Assembly (NCBI GenBank): GCA_946886075.1
Contig: CAMPHR010000005.1
Coordinates: forward strand, 1 to 64,000
Direction of reading: 5' to 3'
DNA length: 64,000 nucleotides
Origin: an uncultured Novosphingobium sp.
Lineage (GTDB): Bacteria > Pseudomonadota > Alphaproteobacteria > Sphingomonadales > Sphingomonadaceae
The notes below the pieces were generated by a model, which was not told the origin of the DNA, searched no databases, and was given only the letters and a program-made list of their open reading frames with translations. The position numbers and the translations under genes were made by a program. This document shows positions 38,016 to 49,660 of the stretch, piece after piece. Each line of letters opens with the position of its first letter. Within the stretch, counting starts at the first letter, position 1.

Positions 38016-40007
38016 TCAAGCGCGGCGTCGATTCTGCATCAGCAGGACGACGTTGCTCTTCTCGCGCTCCATCTTGCCCATCATCGCCAACAGGTCTTCG
38101 GCCGGCATCGGGCGGCTGAGCACGAAGCCCTGTACATTGGTGAAGCCCATCTCGCGCGCATAGCGCAGTTGCTCTTCCGTCTCGATGCCCTCGGCTACCG
38201 TTTCCACGTCCAGCGAATGGGCGAGGAAGGCGACCGATTGCGCGATCGCGCGGTCGCGCACCTTCTCACCGACGCCGCGCATAAAGCTCTGGTCGACCTT
38301 CAATGTGTCGAAGGAATAGTCGCGCAAATAGCTGAGCGAGGAATAGCCCGTCCCGAAATCGTCGAGCGCCAGCCGCAAGCCGATGCGCTGTAACTCCGAC
38401 AGGATCAGGCTGGTGCGGCCGCTATCCTCCAGGAAGATCGATTCCGTGACCTCCAGTTCCAGACGCCGCGCCTTCAATCCCGTGCCCATCAGGGCCGCGA
38501 TGACCGCGCGGGGCAACCCGTCGCTCTTGATCAGCGCGGGCGAGATATTGACGGCGACGCGGACATGGTCGTCCCACTGCATCGCGTCCCGGCACGCCTG
38601 TTCGAGAGCCCAGGCGGTGATCGGCTCGATCAGCGAGCTGCTTTCAGCGATCGGGATGAACTCGGCCGGGGATATCCGTCCCATCACCGGATGATCCCAG
38701 CGCATCAGCGCTTCGCAGATCGCTATCTTGCCAGTCACCGTGTCGAAGATCGGCTGATAATGCAGCAGCAATTCGCCGTTCGCCATCGCCTCGCGCAGGC
38801 CCATTTCCAGTTCATAGGTGCGGTTCTGCCGCTCTTTCATGGACCAAGTGAAATGAGCATGGCGATTCCGCCCGGCGTGCTTCGCCTGGTAAAGCGCCAT
38901 GTCGGCATGCTGGAGCAGTTCGTCGCTGTCCCTTCCATCCTCCGGAGCCACCGCGACGCCCATGGAGGCAGTCACGCCCAGGCGGTAGCCACCGACATCG
39001 AAGTCATGACCGAATTCCGCCATCACATCATCGACGATCTGCTGCGCCGCTTCCCGGTTCGCACCGGGGCAGATGAGGATGAATTCGTCGCCGCCGAAGC
39101 GCGCCACATGACCGCGCCCGTCAACGGCATCGGATAGCCGCGCGGCGACCGAGCATAGCAGCTGGTCGCCGATAATATGTCCAAGCGAATCGTTGATTTC
39201 CTTGAACCGGTCCAGGTCCATCCAGAAAACCGCCATCGGGTTGTCATCCGATTCCCGCCGGTCGAACATTTCGCGCAACCGCATCTGCATCGCCATGCGG
39301 TTTTCCACGCCGGTCAGGCTGTCGAACCGTGCCAGCCGTTCGAATTTGGTGGCCAGCTGGGACTTCTCATATTTGCCCTGCAACGCTTCCAGAACGATGC
39401 GGTGCGTGGTCTTGGTAATGTCGGCCATGGAGAAGATCATCAGGAAGCAGAGGATCCCCAGCACCGTATAGCCCAGCCCCCCGACCAGGATTAGACCAAG
39501 CGATGTCGGCAGCAGCGAGAAGCAGGTCTGCCCGACCGCGACATGGATACGCCCCGCGTTACGGCCGGAAATGCCACCGGAATAGGACGCGACCATGCCG
39601 ACAACCAGCACATGCAGGGCCGCATTGTGCGTCAGCAATAGAGCCGCGAAGGCCTGTACCCCCAGCAGCGCCGCGTAGCACCAGGCGCCAGCCTCATAGG
39701 CGAAGCCCCAGATCGGCTGGGCCGCCCCCTCTTCATGGGCAAGCTGCCGTTGGAAATAGACAGAGGAAACCGATCGGCTGAGGCCAACCAGACAAATCAG
39801 GGCGGCAATGACCGTGATGGCGGTGATCTGCGCATACCAGGCAACGACCAGCCCCACCGCTCCGCCCGCCAGCGCGCCGATCATCAACGATGCGGGCGAC
39901 GCGTAAAGCGATTTGACAAGATTATCCTGCACCTCAGCGCTTAGCTGAGTATCCTGCGCAAGGCGCGTGCGCAGTATTGCGCTCCATTTGCTCAAGAGGC
40001 GTGACAC
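38016..40007 (-). CDS. Membrane GGDEF-EAL protein (c-di-GMP synthase/phosphodiesterase)
   Basis: Protein of 663 aa likely to make or break cyclic di-GMP. The N-terminal part has about five helices grouped as a membrane sensor (residues about 40-190). The GGDEF domain (about 225-385) has an intact active site, HVARFGGDEFILI. The EAL domain (about 400-645) has ICEALMRWDHP, the catalytic DDFGTGYSSLSYLRDY loop and EGIETEEQL, all required residues seen. The start is GTG 40007; no ATG is near. Convergent with the rpfF-like gene. Which activity dominates cannot be told from sequence. Confidence 0.9.
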   Translation of the reverse strand: MSRLLSKWSAILRTRLAQDTQLSAEVQDNLVKSLYASPASLMIGALAGGAVGLVVAWYAQITAITVIAALICLVGLSRSVSSVYFQRQLAHEEGAAQPIWGFAYEAGAWCYAALLGVQAFAALLLTHNAALHVLVVGMVASYSGGISGRNAGRIHVAVGQTCFSLLPTSLGLILVGGLGYTVLGILCFLMIFSMADITKTTHRIVLEALQGKYEKSQLATKFERLARFDSLTGVENRMAMQMRLREMFDRRESDDNPMAVFWMDLDRFKEINDSLGHIIGDQLLCSVAARLSDAVDGRGHVARFGGDEFILICPGANREAAQQIVDDVMAEFGHDFDVGGYRLGVTASMGVAVAPEDGRDSDELLQHADMALYQAKHAGRNRHAHFTWSMKERQNRTYELEMGLREAMANGELLLHYQPIFDTVTGKIAICEALMRWDHPVMGRISPAEFIPIAESSSLIEPITAWALEQACRDAMQWDDHVRVAVNISPALIKSDGLPRAVIAALMGTGLKARRLELEVTESIFLEDSGRTSLILSELQRIGLRLALDDFGTGYSSLSYLRDYSFDTLKVDQSFMRGVGEKVRDRAIAQSVAFLAHSLDVETVAEGIETEEQLRYAREMGFTNVQGFVLSRPMPAEDLLAMMGKMEREKSNVVLLMQNRRRA

Positions 40008-40138
40008 GTCTCCGCGATCTTTGGCTAAACATGATTTCTATTTGGTAAATTTTGCGGGGTAAGTGAGCCGAAATGGAGCGAGTGGCCGGGTGTCTGGCGG
40101 GGGCTGACTTTTGATCGGAGTGACGGGAAATCCCTGCG

Positions 40139-40216
40139 TCATCGCTGCGAAAGCTGGAGCCTCAGGCCATTGAGTTGAACCTCGGCATGAGTGCCAGCTT
40201 TCGCTGGCATGGTGAG
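40139..40216. repeat. Two-hairpin repeat, family C (degenerate copy)
   Basis: Begins GTCATCGCTGCGAAAGCTGG and ends GCCAGCTTTCGCTGGCATGG, the same plan as the copies at 43611, 47580 and 53913 but with more changes. The second half still folds as a CCAGC stem. Confidence 0.6.
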
Positions 40217-40260
40217 AGTAGGTAATTCAGAAACCCCGCGATCCCGCGCTTGCGAACCCG

Positions 40261-40294
40261 AAAAAAAAGGACCGGTGGATTGCTCCACCGGCCC
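40261..40294 (-). terminator. Intrinsic terminator of groES-groEL
   Basis: On the minus strand GGGCCGGTGGAG pairs with ATCCACCGGTCC around a short loop and is followed by eight T. It starts 25 bases after the groL stop. Confidence 0.88.
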
Positions 40295-40319
40295 TTCCCT
40301 TTTCGACTGAGCGATGGAC

Positions 40320-41969
<1,650 letters not shown>

Positions 41970-42063
41970 TTACCTCTCTAGAGAATTGCAAATCTTGCGA
42001 AGTTCACACCGTTCTGAGTGGCTGAAATCCGCGGGAAAATGGAATGAATGTCCGGTTCGCAGC

Positions 42064-42351
42064 TTACGCAACGACGCCGAGAATGTCCGATTCCTTCATG
42101 ATCAGCAGGTCTTCACCGTCGACCTTCACTTCCGTGCCCGACCACTTGCCGAACAGGATGCGGTCGCCAGCCTTGACGTCCAGCGGGGTCACCTTGCCAT
42201 CTTCGGCCTTCGAGCCGGTGCCGACGGCGACGATTTCACCTTCTTGCGGCTTTTCCTTGGCGGTGTCGGGGATGATGATGCCACCAGCCGTTTTCTCTTC
42301 CGCCTCTACGCGACGGACGAGAACGCGGTCATGCAACGGACGAAATGCCAT
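42064..42351 (-). CDS. groS: Co-chaperonin GroES
   Basis: Ten-kDa lid of the GroEL chaperonin, 95 aa. The start is ATG 42351 ([14 protein letters not shown]); earlier in-frame residues are not part of the protein. The mobile loop [20 protein letters not shown] and the end [10 protein letters not shown] are standard. Upstream are a sigma-70 promoter (42496-42524) and a CIRCE element (42462-42488), so HrcA repression and heat induction are expected, though hrcA itself is outside the window. Confidence 0.98.
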   Translation of the reverse strand: MAFRPLHDRVLVRRVEAEEKTAGGIIIPDTAKEKPQEGEIVAVGTGSKAEDGKVTPLDVKAGDRILFGKWSGTEVKVDGEDLLIMKESDILGVVA

Positions 42352-42461
42352 GTTGAGTACCTTTCCCTCTTTTTGGGATAAGTCGGGCGCGCCATCGCAA
42401 GGGATTTTCCCCAAGCGAATCTGCTTAACGCCGTTCCTTCTCCCGTATGAACCAGATGCTG

Positions 42462-42488
42462 TTAGCACTCCTGTTTAGAGAGTGCCAG
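42462..42488. promoter_or_regulatory. CIRCE operator (HrcA site)
   Basis: TTAGCACTC, nine bases, then GAGTGCCAG. The consensus TTAGCACTC-N9-GAGTGCTAA is kept except for the last bases of the right arm. It sits just downstream of the groES -10 element, as usual. Confidence 0.88.
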
Positions 42489-42495
42489 CGCTGCG

Positions 42496-42524
42496 GGATA
42501 TGGAGAGATGAAAATAAGGGTCAA
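42496..42524 (-). promoter_or_regulatory. Sigma-70 promoter of groES-groEL
   Basis: On the minus strand TTGACC (42524-42519), 17-base spacer, then ATATCC (42501-42496). The -35 is close to consensus. Overlap of the start region with CIRCE supports it. Confidence 0.7.
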
Positions 42525-42710
42525 GGGATAGACGCAGAATTTTTTGCAGTTTCAGGCCGACCTGAAGCACGCGCCTTCTGCGCGTCGCATGGCCCTTTGT
42601 CACCCACATAGCGTCAGTGCGCGATATTGATGCGACCATCGCCATGGTTGCGACCCGCTATCCCCGCCCCTACTTGCATGGGCGATCAAGCATGATGGGA
42701 GCATCGCCGA

Positions 42711-43589
42711 ATGACCGACAGCTATATTCCGCCCCGGGTCTGGACATGGGACACGGATAATGGCGGCGCCTTCGCCAACATCAACCGGCCGATCGCGGGC
42801 GCAACCCATGACAAGGAACTGCCGGTCGGAAAGCATCCGCTGCAGCTCTATTCGCTGGGCACCCCCAACGGCCAGAAGGTCACGATCATGCTAGAGGAGT
42901 TGCTGGCGGTCGGCCATCAGGGCGCGGAGTATGATGCCTGGCTCATCAATATCGGCGAAGGCGATCAGTTTGGCAGCGGCTTTGTTTCGGTCAATCCGAA
43001 CAGCAAGATTCCGGCGTTGATGGACCACAGCGTTTCGCCGCCGCAGCGCATTTTCGAGTCGGGCGCAATCCTGGTCTATCTGGCGGAGAAATTCAGTGCG
43101 TTTCTGCCGACCGATCCGGCCAAGCGCACGGCAACCTTGTCATGGCTGTTCTGGCAGATGGGCAGCGCGCCTCTGCTGGGCGGGGGCTTTGGCCATTTCT
43201 TCGCCTATGCGCCTGAAAAGATAGAATATGCCATCAACCGCTACACGATGGAGGTGAAGCGGCAGTTCGACGTGCTCGACCGGCAGCTTGGCGAACATGA
43301 ATATGTCGCGGGCGATGAATATACGATCGCAGATATTGCGATCTGGCCCTGGTATGGCGGGGTTGCGCTGGACCGGACCTATGTTGGCGCCGGGGAATTT
43401 CTGGATGTGCAAAGCTACGCCAATGTTCAGCGCTGGGCGAAGCAGGTCGATGCGCGACCTGCGGTGAAGCGTGGCCGAATCGTGAACCGGGCAAATGGGC
43501 CGTTGGAAGAGCAGCTGCGTGAGCGGCATGATGCCAGCGATTTTGATACGAAGACGCAGGATAAGTTGGAGGGCTCGAGCGGCAACTAA
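42711..43589 (+). CDS. yghU: Glutathione-dependent disulfide-bond oxidoreductase (YghU type)
   Basis: GST-superfamily protein of 292 aa in the Nu class, which reduces disulfides such as 2-hydroxyethyl disulfide using two glutathione molecules. An extended N-terminus (MTDSYIPPRVWTWDTDNGGA) precedes the thioredoxin fold: PLQLYSLGTPNGQKVTIMLE, VNPNSKIPALMDH with the cis-proline, and IFESGAILVYLAEKF with the glutathione-binding ES pair. The helical domain holds YTIADIAIWPWYG. These features match E. coli YghU well. Single gene. Confidence 0.92.
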   Translation: MTDSYIPPRVWTWDTDNGGAFANINRPIAGATHDKELPVGKHPLQLYSLGTPNGQKVTIMLEELLAVGHQGAEYDAWLINIGEGDQFGSGFVSVNPNSKIPALMDHSVSPPQRIFESGAILVYLAEKFSAFLPTDPAKRTATLSWLFWQMGSAPLLGGGFGHFFAYAPEKIEYAINRYTMEVKRQFDVLDRQLGEHEYVAGDEYTIADIAIWPWYGGVALDRTYVGAGEFLDVQSYANVQRWAKQVDARPAVKRGRIVNRANGPLEEQLRERHDASDFDTKTQDKLEGSSGN

Positions 43590-43610
43590 GATCGGGCTGC
43601 AATCGACTTC

Positions 43611-43690
43611 GTCACCCAGCGAAAGCTGGAGTCGCGTCGATCCTTCTACTCCCCGGCCTCCTGAGATCCCAGCGTTCGCTGGGATGACGG
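43611..43690. repeat. Two-hairpin repeat, family C (copy 2)
   Basis: Begins GTCACCCAGCGAAAGCTGG and ends GAGATCCCAGCGTTCGCTGG plus GATGACGG. Each half can form a CCCAGC/GCTGGG stem with a four-base loop (GAAA or its complement). It sits between convergent yghU and ligA. Confidence 0.75.
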
Positions 43691-43710
43691 AATTTGGTGA
43701 GCGTCGCCCC

Positions 43711-45897
<2,187 letters not shown>

Positions 45898-45901
45898 TCA
45901 A

Positions 45902-47563
45902 TCAGGCTTCGAGCAGCCGCTCCGCCTGCGCCCTCGCCTCGGCGGTGATTTCCGCGCCGGAGAGCATGCGAGCGATTTCCTCGCGACGCTCACCATCGCT
46001 CAGCGCATGAACGCCGGTGCGGGTCACCGTGCCATCACTGGCCTTTGCTATCAGCATATGGCCAGCGCCCCGCGCCGCCACTTGCGGGCTGTGGGTGACG
46101 ACGAGAATCTGGTTGCTCTGCGCCAGCCGCGCCAGACGGTCGCCGATCGCAGAGGCCACCGCGCCTCCGACGCCCCGGTCGATCTCGTCAAAGATCAGCG
46201 TGTCCGCCCCTCCCCGCTCCGCCAGCGCGACCTTGAGCGCCAGGATGAAGCGGGATAGTTCGCCGCCCGACGCGATCTTCACCAGGGGAGCGAAGGGGGC
46301 GCCGGGGTTGGTGGAAATCTCGAACTCCACCCGGTCCATGCCCTGCGCGCTCCACTGCCCTTCGTCGAGCGGGGCGATGGTAGTGCGGAAGCGGGCAGCG
46401 TCGAGCTTCAGCGGCGCAAGTTCGGCCGCAACGGCAGCATCCAGGCGCGCGGCGGCGTCCTTGCGCTGGGCGGAGAGCGTCTGCGCGGCATCGCGATAGG
46501 CGGCGGCGCTGGCGGCGACTTGCGCTTCCAGTGCGGCGATATGCTCCTCCCCGCCTTCGATCGCGGCGAGCTTGGCCGCCATTTCATCGCGCAGGGTGGC
46601 GAGATCGTCGGCTGCAACCTGATGCTTGCGGGCGAGGCCGCGCAGGTCGAAGAGCCGCGTTTCGATGGCATCGAGCCGCGCGGGGTCAAAGCTGAGCGCA
46701 TCGGCAGCGCTGGCCAGCCGGTCCTCCGCCTCCCCCGCTTCGATGACGGCGCGGTCGAGGGCGGCGAGCACTTCGGCGAGCGGCTCATATTCGCCGACCA
46801 TGCGGTCGAGGCGCCGGGCCGCTTGCCGCAACTGGGCGAGGCCACCGTCCGAGCCAGTGAGGCACTCCGTCACGGCCGACAGGTCGTCGGCGACCCGCGC
46901 GCCCTTCTGCATGGTGGCGCGTTCCTCGGCGAGGGTCGCCTCTTCGCCAGGCTCCGGGCCGAAGCGCGAGAGTTCTTCAACGGCGTGGGTCAGATAATCG
47001 CGGTCGCGCGCTGCGACTTCCACCGCCGCACGGCTTTCCGCAAGCCGGTCCGCTGCCTCGCGCCAGGCGGCATAAGCGCTGGCGACCGAAGCATTGTCGC
47101 AGCGGCCATAAGCGTCCAGCAACTGGCGATGGCCGCGCGGGTTGAGGAGGCCGCGATCGTCATGTTGGCCATGGATTTCGACCAGCGTGCCGCCCAGATC
47201 GCGCAGCAAGGCGGCGGAGCAAGCCTGGTCATTGACGAAAGCCCGGCTTCCCCCGTCAGCCTTCAGCGTGCGGCGGATGATGAGCGGCTCGCCTGCGTCG
47301 AGTTCGATGCCGTTGCTGGCGAGCAGATCGGCAGCCCTATGATCGGCGCGGGCAATGTCGAATGTGGCGGTGACGCTCGCCTGCGCTTCGCCGCTGCGGA
47401 CGAGCCCGCTGTCGGCCCTCGCGCCAAGCGCCAGTCCCAGCGAATCGAGGAGGATCGACTTGCCCGCGCCGGTCTCGCCGGTCAGCACGCCAAGGCCCGT
47501 GCCGAACTCCAGGTCCAGCGCCTCGATCAGGACGACGTTGCGGATGGAGAGGTTGGTCAGCAT
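45902..47563 (-). CDS. recN: DNA repair protein RecN
   Basis: SMC-like ATPase of 553 aa that acts in double-strand break repair. The start is ATG 47563 (MLTNLSIRNVVLIEAL) behind GGAG. Walker A is LTGETGAGKSILLDSL near the N-terminus; a long coiled coil with Ala/Arg-rich helices occupies the middle; the C-terminal half has SGGELSRFILALKVALAE and the Walker B TLIFDEIDRGVGG. The gene lies between bamD and ligA; an 80-bp two-hairpin repeat separates it from bamD. No LexA box was identified. Confidence 0.95.
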   Translation of the reverse strand: MLTNLSIRNVVLIEALDLEFGTGLGVLTGETGAGKSILLDSLGLALGARADSGLVRSGEAQASVTATFDIARADHRAADLLASNGIELDAGEPLIIRRTLKADGGSRAFVNDQACSAALLRDLGGTLVEIHGQHDDRGLLNPRGHRQLLDAYGRCDNASVASAYAAWREAADRLAESRAAVEVAARDRDYLTHAVEELSRFGPEPGEEATLAEERATMQKGARVADDLSAVTECLTGSDGGLAQLRQAARRLDRMVGEYEPLAEVLAALDRAVIEAGEAEDRLASAADALSFDPARLDAIETRLFDLRGLARKHQVAADDLATLRDEMAAKLAAIEGGEEHIAALEAQVAASAAAYRDAAQTLSAQRKDAAARLDAAVAAELAPLKLDAARFRTTIAPLDEGQWSAQGMDRVEFEISTNPGAPFAPLVKIASGGELSRFILALKVALAERGGADTLIFDEIDRGVGGAVASAIGDRLARLAQSNQILVVTHSPQVAARGAGHMLIAKASDGTVTRTGVHALSDGERREEIARMLSGAEITAEARAQAERLLEA

Positions 47564-47579
47564 GACGACTCCGTCAGTC

Positions 47580-47659
47580 GTCACCCCAGCGAACGCTGGG
47601 GTCTCGTGCCTCTATGCCGTGCGCTTTCGCCTGAGATCCCAGCTTTCGCTGGGATGACG
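47580..47659. repeat. Two-hairpin repeat, family C (copy 3)
   Basis: Begins GTCACCCCAGCGAACGCTGG and ends GAGATCCCAGCTTTCGCTGG plus GATGACG. It fills the bamD-recN gap inside a same-strand gene run, so it would be transcribed and fold in the mRNA. Confidence 0.78.
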
Positions 47660-47670
47660 AAGCCATTTGA

Positions 47671-48456
47671 TCAAGCCTTCGCGCCATGTTCCCGCATGAG
47701 CTTGTAGCTGCGCTCATACCATTTCGAGCCGGGATAGTTTTTCCCCAGCACTGCCGCAGCCTTCTGCGCTTCTTCGGGGATGCCGAGCGAGAGATAGCTT
47801 TCGACCAGACGCTCCAGCGCTTCGGGCGTGTGGGTGGTCGTCTGATATTTGTCGATCACCACCCGGAAGCGGAGGGTCGCCGCCAGCCACTGGCCCCGGC
47901 GCTGGTAGAAGCGGCCGACTTCCATTTCCTTGCCTGCGAGGTGATCGTTCACCAGGTCAAGCTTCAGGCGGGCGTCGGCAGCGTAACGCGTATCAGGATA
48001 GCGGCGGATCAGTTCGCCCAGCGCGTCCAGCGACTGCTGCGTGATCTTCTGGTCGCGGGTGACGTCGGCGATCTGCTCATAATAGCAGAGCGCGATCAGA
48101 TAATAGGCGTAGGGCGCGTCCTTGTTGCCCGTGTGGATCGCCAGGAACCGCTGCGAGGCGGCGATCGATTCACTATAATCCTTGTTCATATAATAGCTGA
48201 ACGCGGACATGAGCTGCGCCCGGCGCGCCCAAGGGGAATAGGGGTGCTGGCGCTCCACCTCGTCAAACAGGGCGGCGGCCATCTTGTACTGCCCGCGATC
48301 GAGCCGGTATTTGCCCGCATTGTAGAGCGTCGACACGTCACGGGCAACATATTGCGTGTCGGCCTTGTTCTTCGACGTGGCGCAGCCGGCGAGCAGTGCG
48401 GCAAGCAGGAGCGGAGCGGTAGCCGCGCCGATGCGCGTCATGGTTTTCGTCAGCAT
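47671..48456 (-). CDS. bamD: Outer membrane protein assembly factor BamD
   Basis: Lipoprotein of the BAM complex that inserts beta-barrel proteins into the outer membrane. The 261-aa product has a lipoprotein signal with lipobox LLAGC (Cys at about residue 25), then five tetratricopeptide-like repeats: YNAGKYRLDRGQYKMAAAL, RAQLMSAFSYYMNKDYSES, PYAYYLIALCYYEQIADVTR, RYAADARLKLDLVNDHLAG, and a C-terminal EALERLVESYLSLG. Length and order are standard. It heads the bamD-recN-ligA run. Confidence 0.95.
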   Translation of the reverse strand: MLTKTMTRIGAATAPLLLAALLAGCATSKNKADTQYVARDVSTLYNAGKYRLDRGQYKMAAALFDEVERQHPYSPWARRAQLMSAFSYYMNKDYSESIAASQRFLAIHTGNKDAPYAYYLIALCYYEQIADVTRDQKITQQSLDALGELIRRYPDTRYAADARLKLDLVNDHLAGKEMEVGRFYQRRGQWLAATLRFRVVIDKYQTTTHTPEALERLVESYLSLGIPEEAQKAAAVLGKNYPGSKWYERSYKLMREHGAKA

Positions 48457-48525
48457 GGCCGGGTCATAGCGGAGCGAATGGCACTCGCCAAGCGGCAGAA
48501 TGGCGGGTGAGTGCTTGGCTTGTCA

Positions 48526-49530
48526 TCAACGTGCCTGTGCGGGCAGGTCGAGCCGGACGATCGCGCCCCCTTCGGGTCGAGGATGCAGGCCAAACTTCGC
48601 GCTCAACTGGCTCGCCAGCGCGCTTGCGATGCGCAGGCCAATGGAATTTCCCTTCTCAATTTGAAAATCGGGGGCGAGGCCGTCGCCATCGTCGGCGATC
48701 TTGAGCGACAAGGTTCCGCTCGAATCCTCCAGAGAGACTTCGATGATGCCGCCACGGTTGGGCAGGCCATGTTCGATGGCGTTGCTCACCGCTTCCGCCA
48801 CGATCAAGGCAAGCGGGACGGCGACGTGGGACTGCAATATAAGGCCCGGAGGCGCGCTGACCGCGATGTGGATGTCTTGCCGTCCGCTTGCCTCCAGCAC
48901 ATCGGTGGTGAGGCGGGTCAAGAATGCATGCAGGTCCTGCCCATCTTCCGCCGGATCATAAAGGGCGCGGCTGATCCTGCCGATCAGGGCGAGACGGCTG
49001 GCGGCATCATCAAGCGCCCTGCCCGCCAGTTCATCATCCACATGGCGCCGCTGCAGCGACAGCATGGCCGCGACCACTTGCAGATTGTTGGAAACGCGGT
49101 GCTGCAATTCGTGGAAAAGCAGTTCCCGGTTTTCCGCCAGCGCCCGGCTGCGTTCCCGTTCGATGGCGAGATTGAAATTGGCTCGCTGCATCCAATGAAT
49201 AAGGGCGACATCGACGCCGATCACCGCCGCATAGAAGACAAGCGCGAGGACGACGCCTCCCCCAGGTCCCGCCGGGATGAAGAAATACCAGGACAGGAAG
49301 CCGCACAGGAGCCCGGCGAATATGCCGGGACGCAGGCCGAACAGGAAGGTCGAGAGGATGACCGCCGGGAAGAAGGAGACGAACGGGTAGCCGACCGGCA
49401 GGAAATCCTGCGCGACCAAGCGCAAGGCCAAGGCGATGCCGCAAAACAGTGCCGACATCGCGTAAGCATAAAGCGGGCGCTTGAGTATGAGAGGGAGGCG
49501 CTCGACGAACCTCTCATTGGTACGCTGCAT
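48526..49530 (-). CDS. HisKA_2 sensor histidine kinase with membrane DUF4118 sensor
   Basis: Membrane kinase of 334 aa. A DUF4118-like N-terminus with four helices (through GYPFVSFFPAVILSTFLFGL and GLLCGFLSWYFFIPAG) is followed by the H box LLFHELQHRVSNNLQVVAAM, a HisKA_2 type dimerisation box. The ATPase domain is intact: LIVAEAVSNAIEHGLP (N box), IADDGDGLAPDF (G1) and NSIGLRIASALASQL. A ribosome site (GGGGGACA) precedes ATG 49530. Kinases of this class feed PhyR in alphaproteobacteria, so it is a candidate input for the stress locus (inference). No partner regulator adjoins it. Confidence 0.88.
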   Translation of the reverse strand: MQRTNERFVERLPLILKRPLYAYAMSALFCGIALALRLVAQDFLPVGYPFVSFFPAVILSTFLFGLRPGIFAGLLCGFLSWYFFIPAGPGGGVVLALVFYAAVIGVDVALIHWMQRANFNLAIERERSRALAENRELLFHELQHRVSNNLQVVAAMLSLQRRHVDDELAGRALDDAASRLALIGRISRALYDPAEDGQDLHAFLTRLTTDVLEASGRQDIHIAVSAPPGLILQSHVAVPLALIVAEAVSNAIEHGLPNRGGIIEVSLEDSSGTLSLKIADDGDGLAPDFQIEKGNSIGLRIASALASQLSAKFGLHPRPEGGAIVRLDLPAQAR

Positions 49531-49612
49531 CTTGTCCCCCTAAATCGCCGGGCAACGTAACAGAAGTTTTAGGATCACCAATTGATTGAAATCAAGAATT
49601 TGAGAGGCAATG

Positions 49613-49641
49613 AAAAAGGGCGCCCGGTTTCGGACGCCCTT
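49613..49641 (-). terminator. Intrinsic terminator of pnp
   Basis: On the minus strand AAGGGCGTCCG pairs with CGGGCGCCCTT around GAAAC or nearby bases, followed by TTTTT. It begins 20 bases after the pnp stop and closes the rimP-pnp operon. Confidence 0.85.
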
Positions 49642-49660
49642 CTTATCTAGTTTAGCCTGA

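Larger units (their letters stand above)
40008..40319. other. Intergenic region between GGDEF-EAL gene and groL
   Basis: This 312-base gap has no gene. It contains a degenerate copy of the two-hairpin repeat (40139-40216), the groL terminator (40261-40294) and presumably the promoter of the GGDEF-EAL gene. Confidence 0.6.
42352..42710. other. Intergenic region between groS and yghU
   Basis: This 359-base gap contains the groES promoter and CIRCE element and a leader of about 110 bases on the groS side. The remaining part (42525-42710) should hold the yghU promoter; no strong consensus is seen. Confidence 0.6.
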
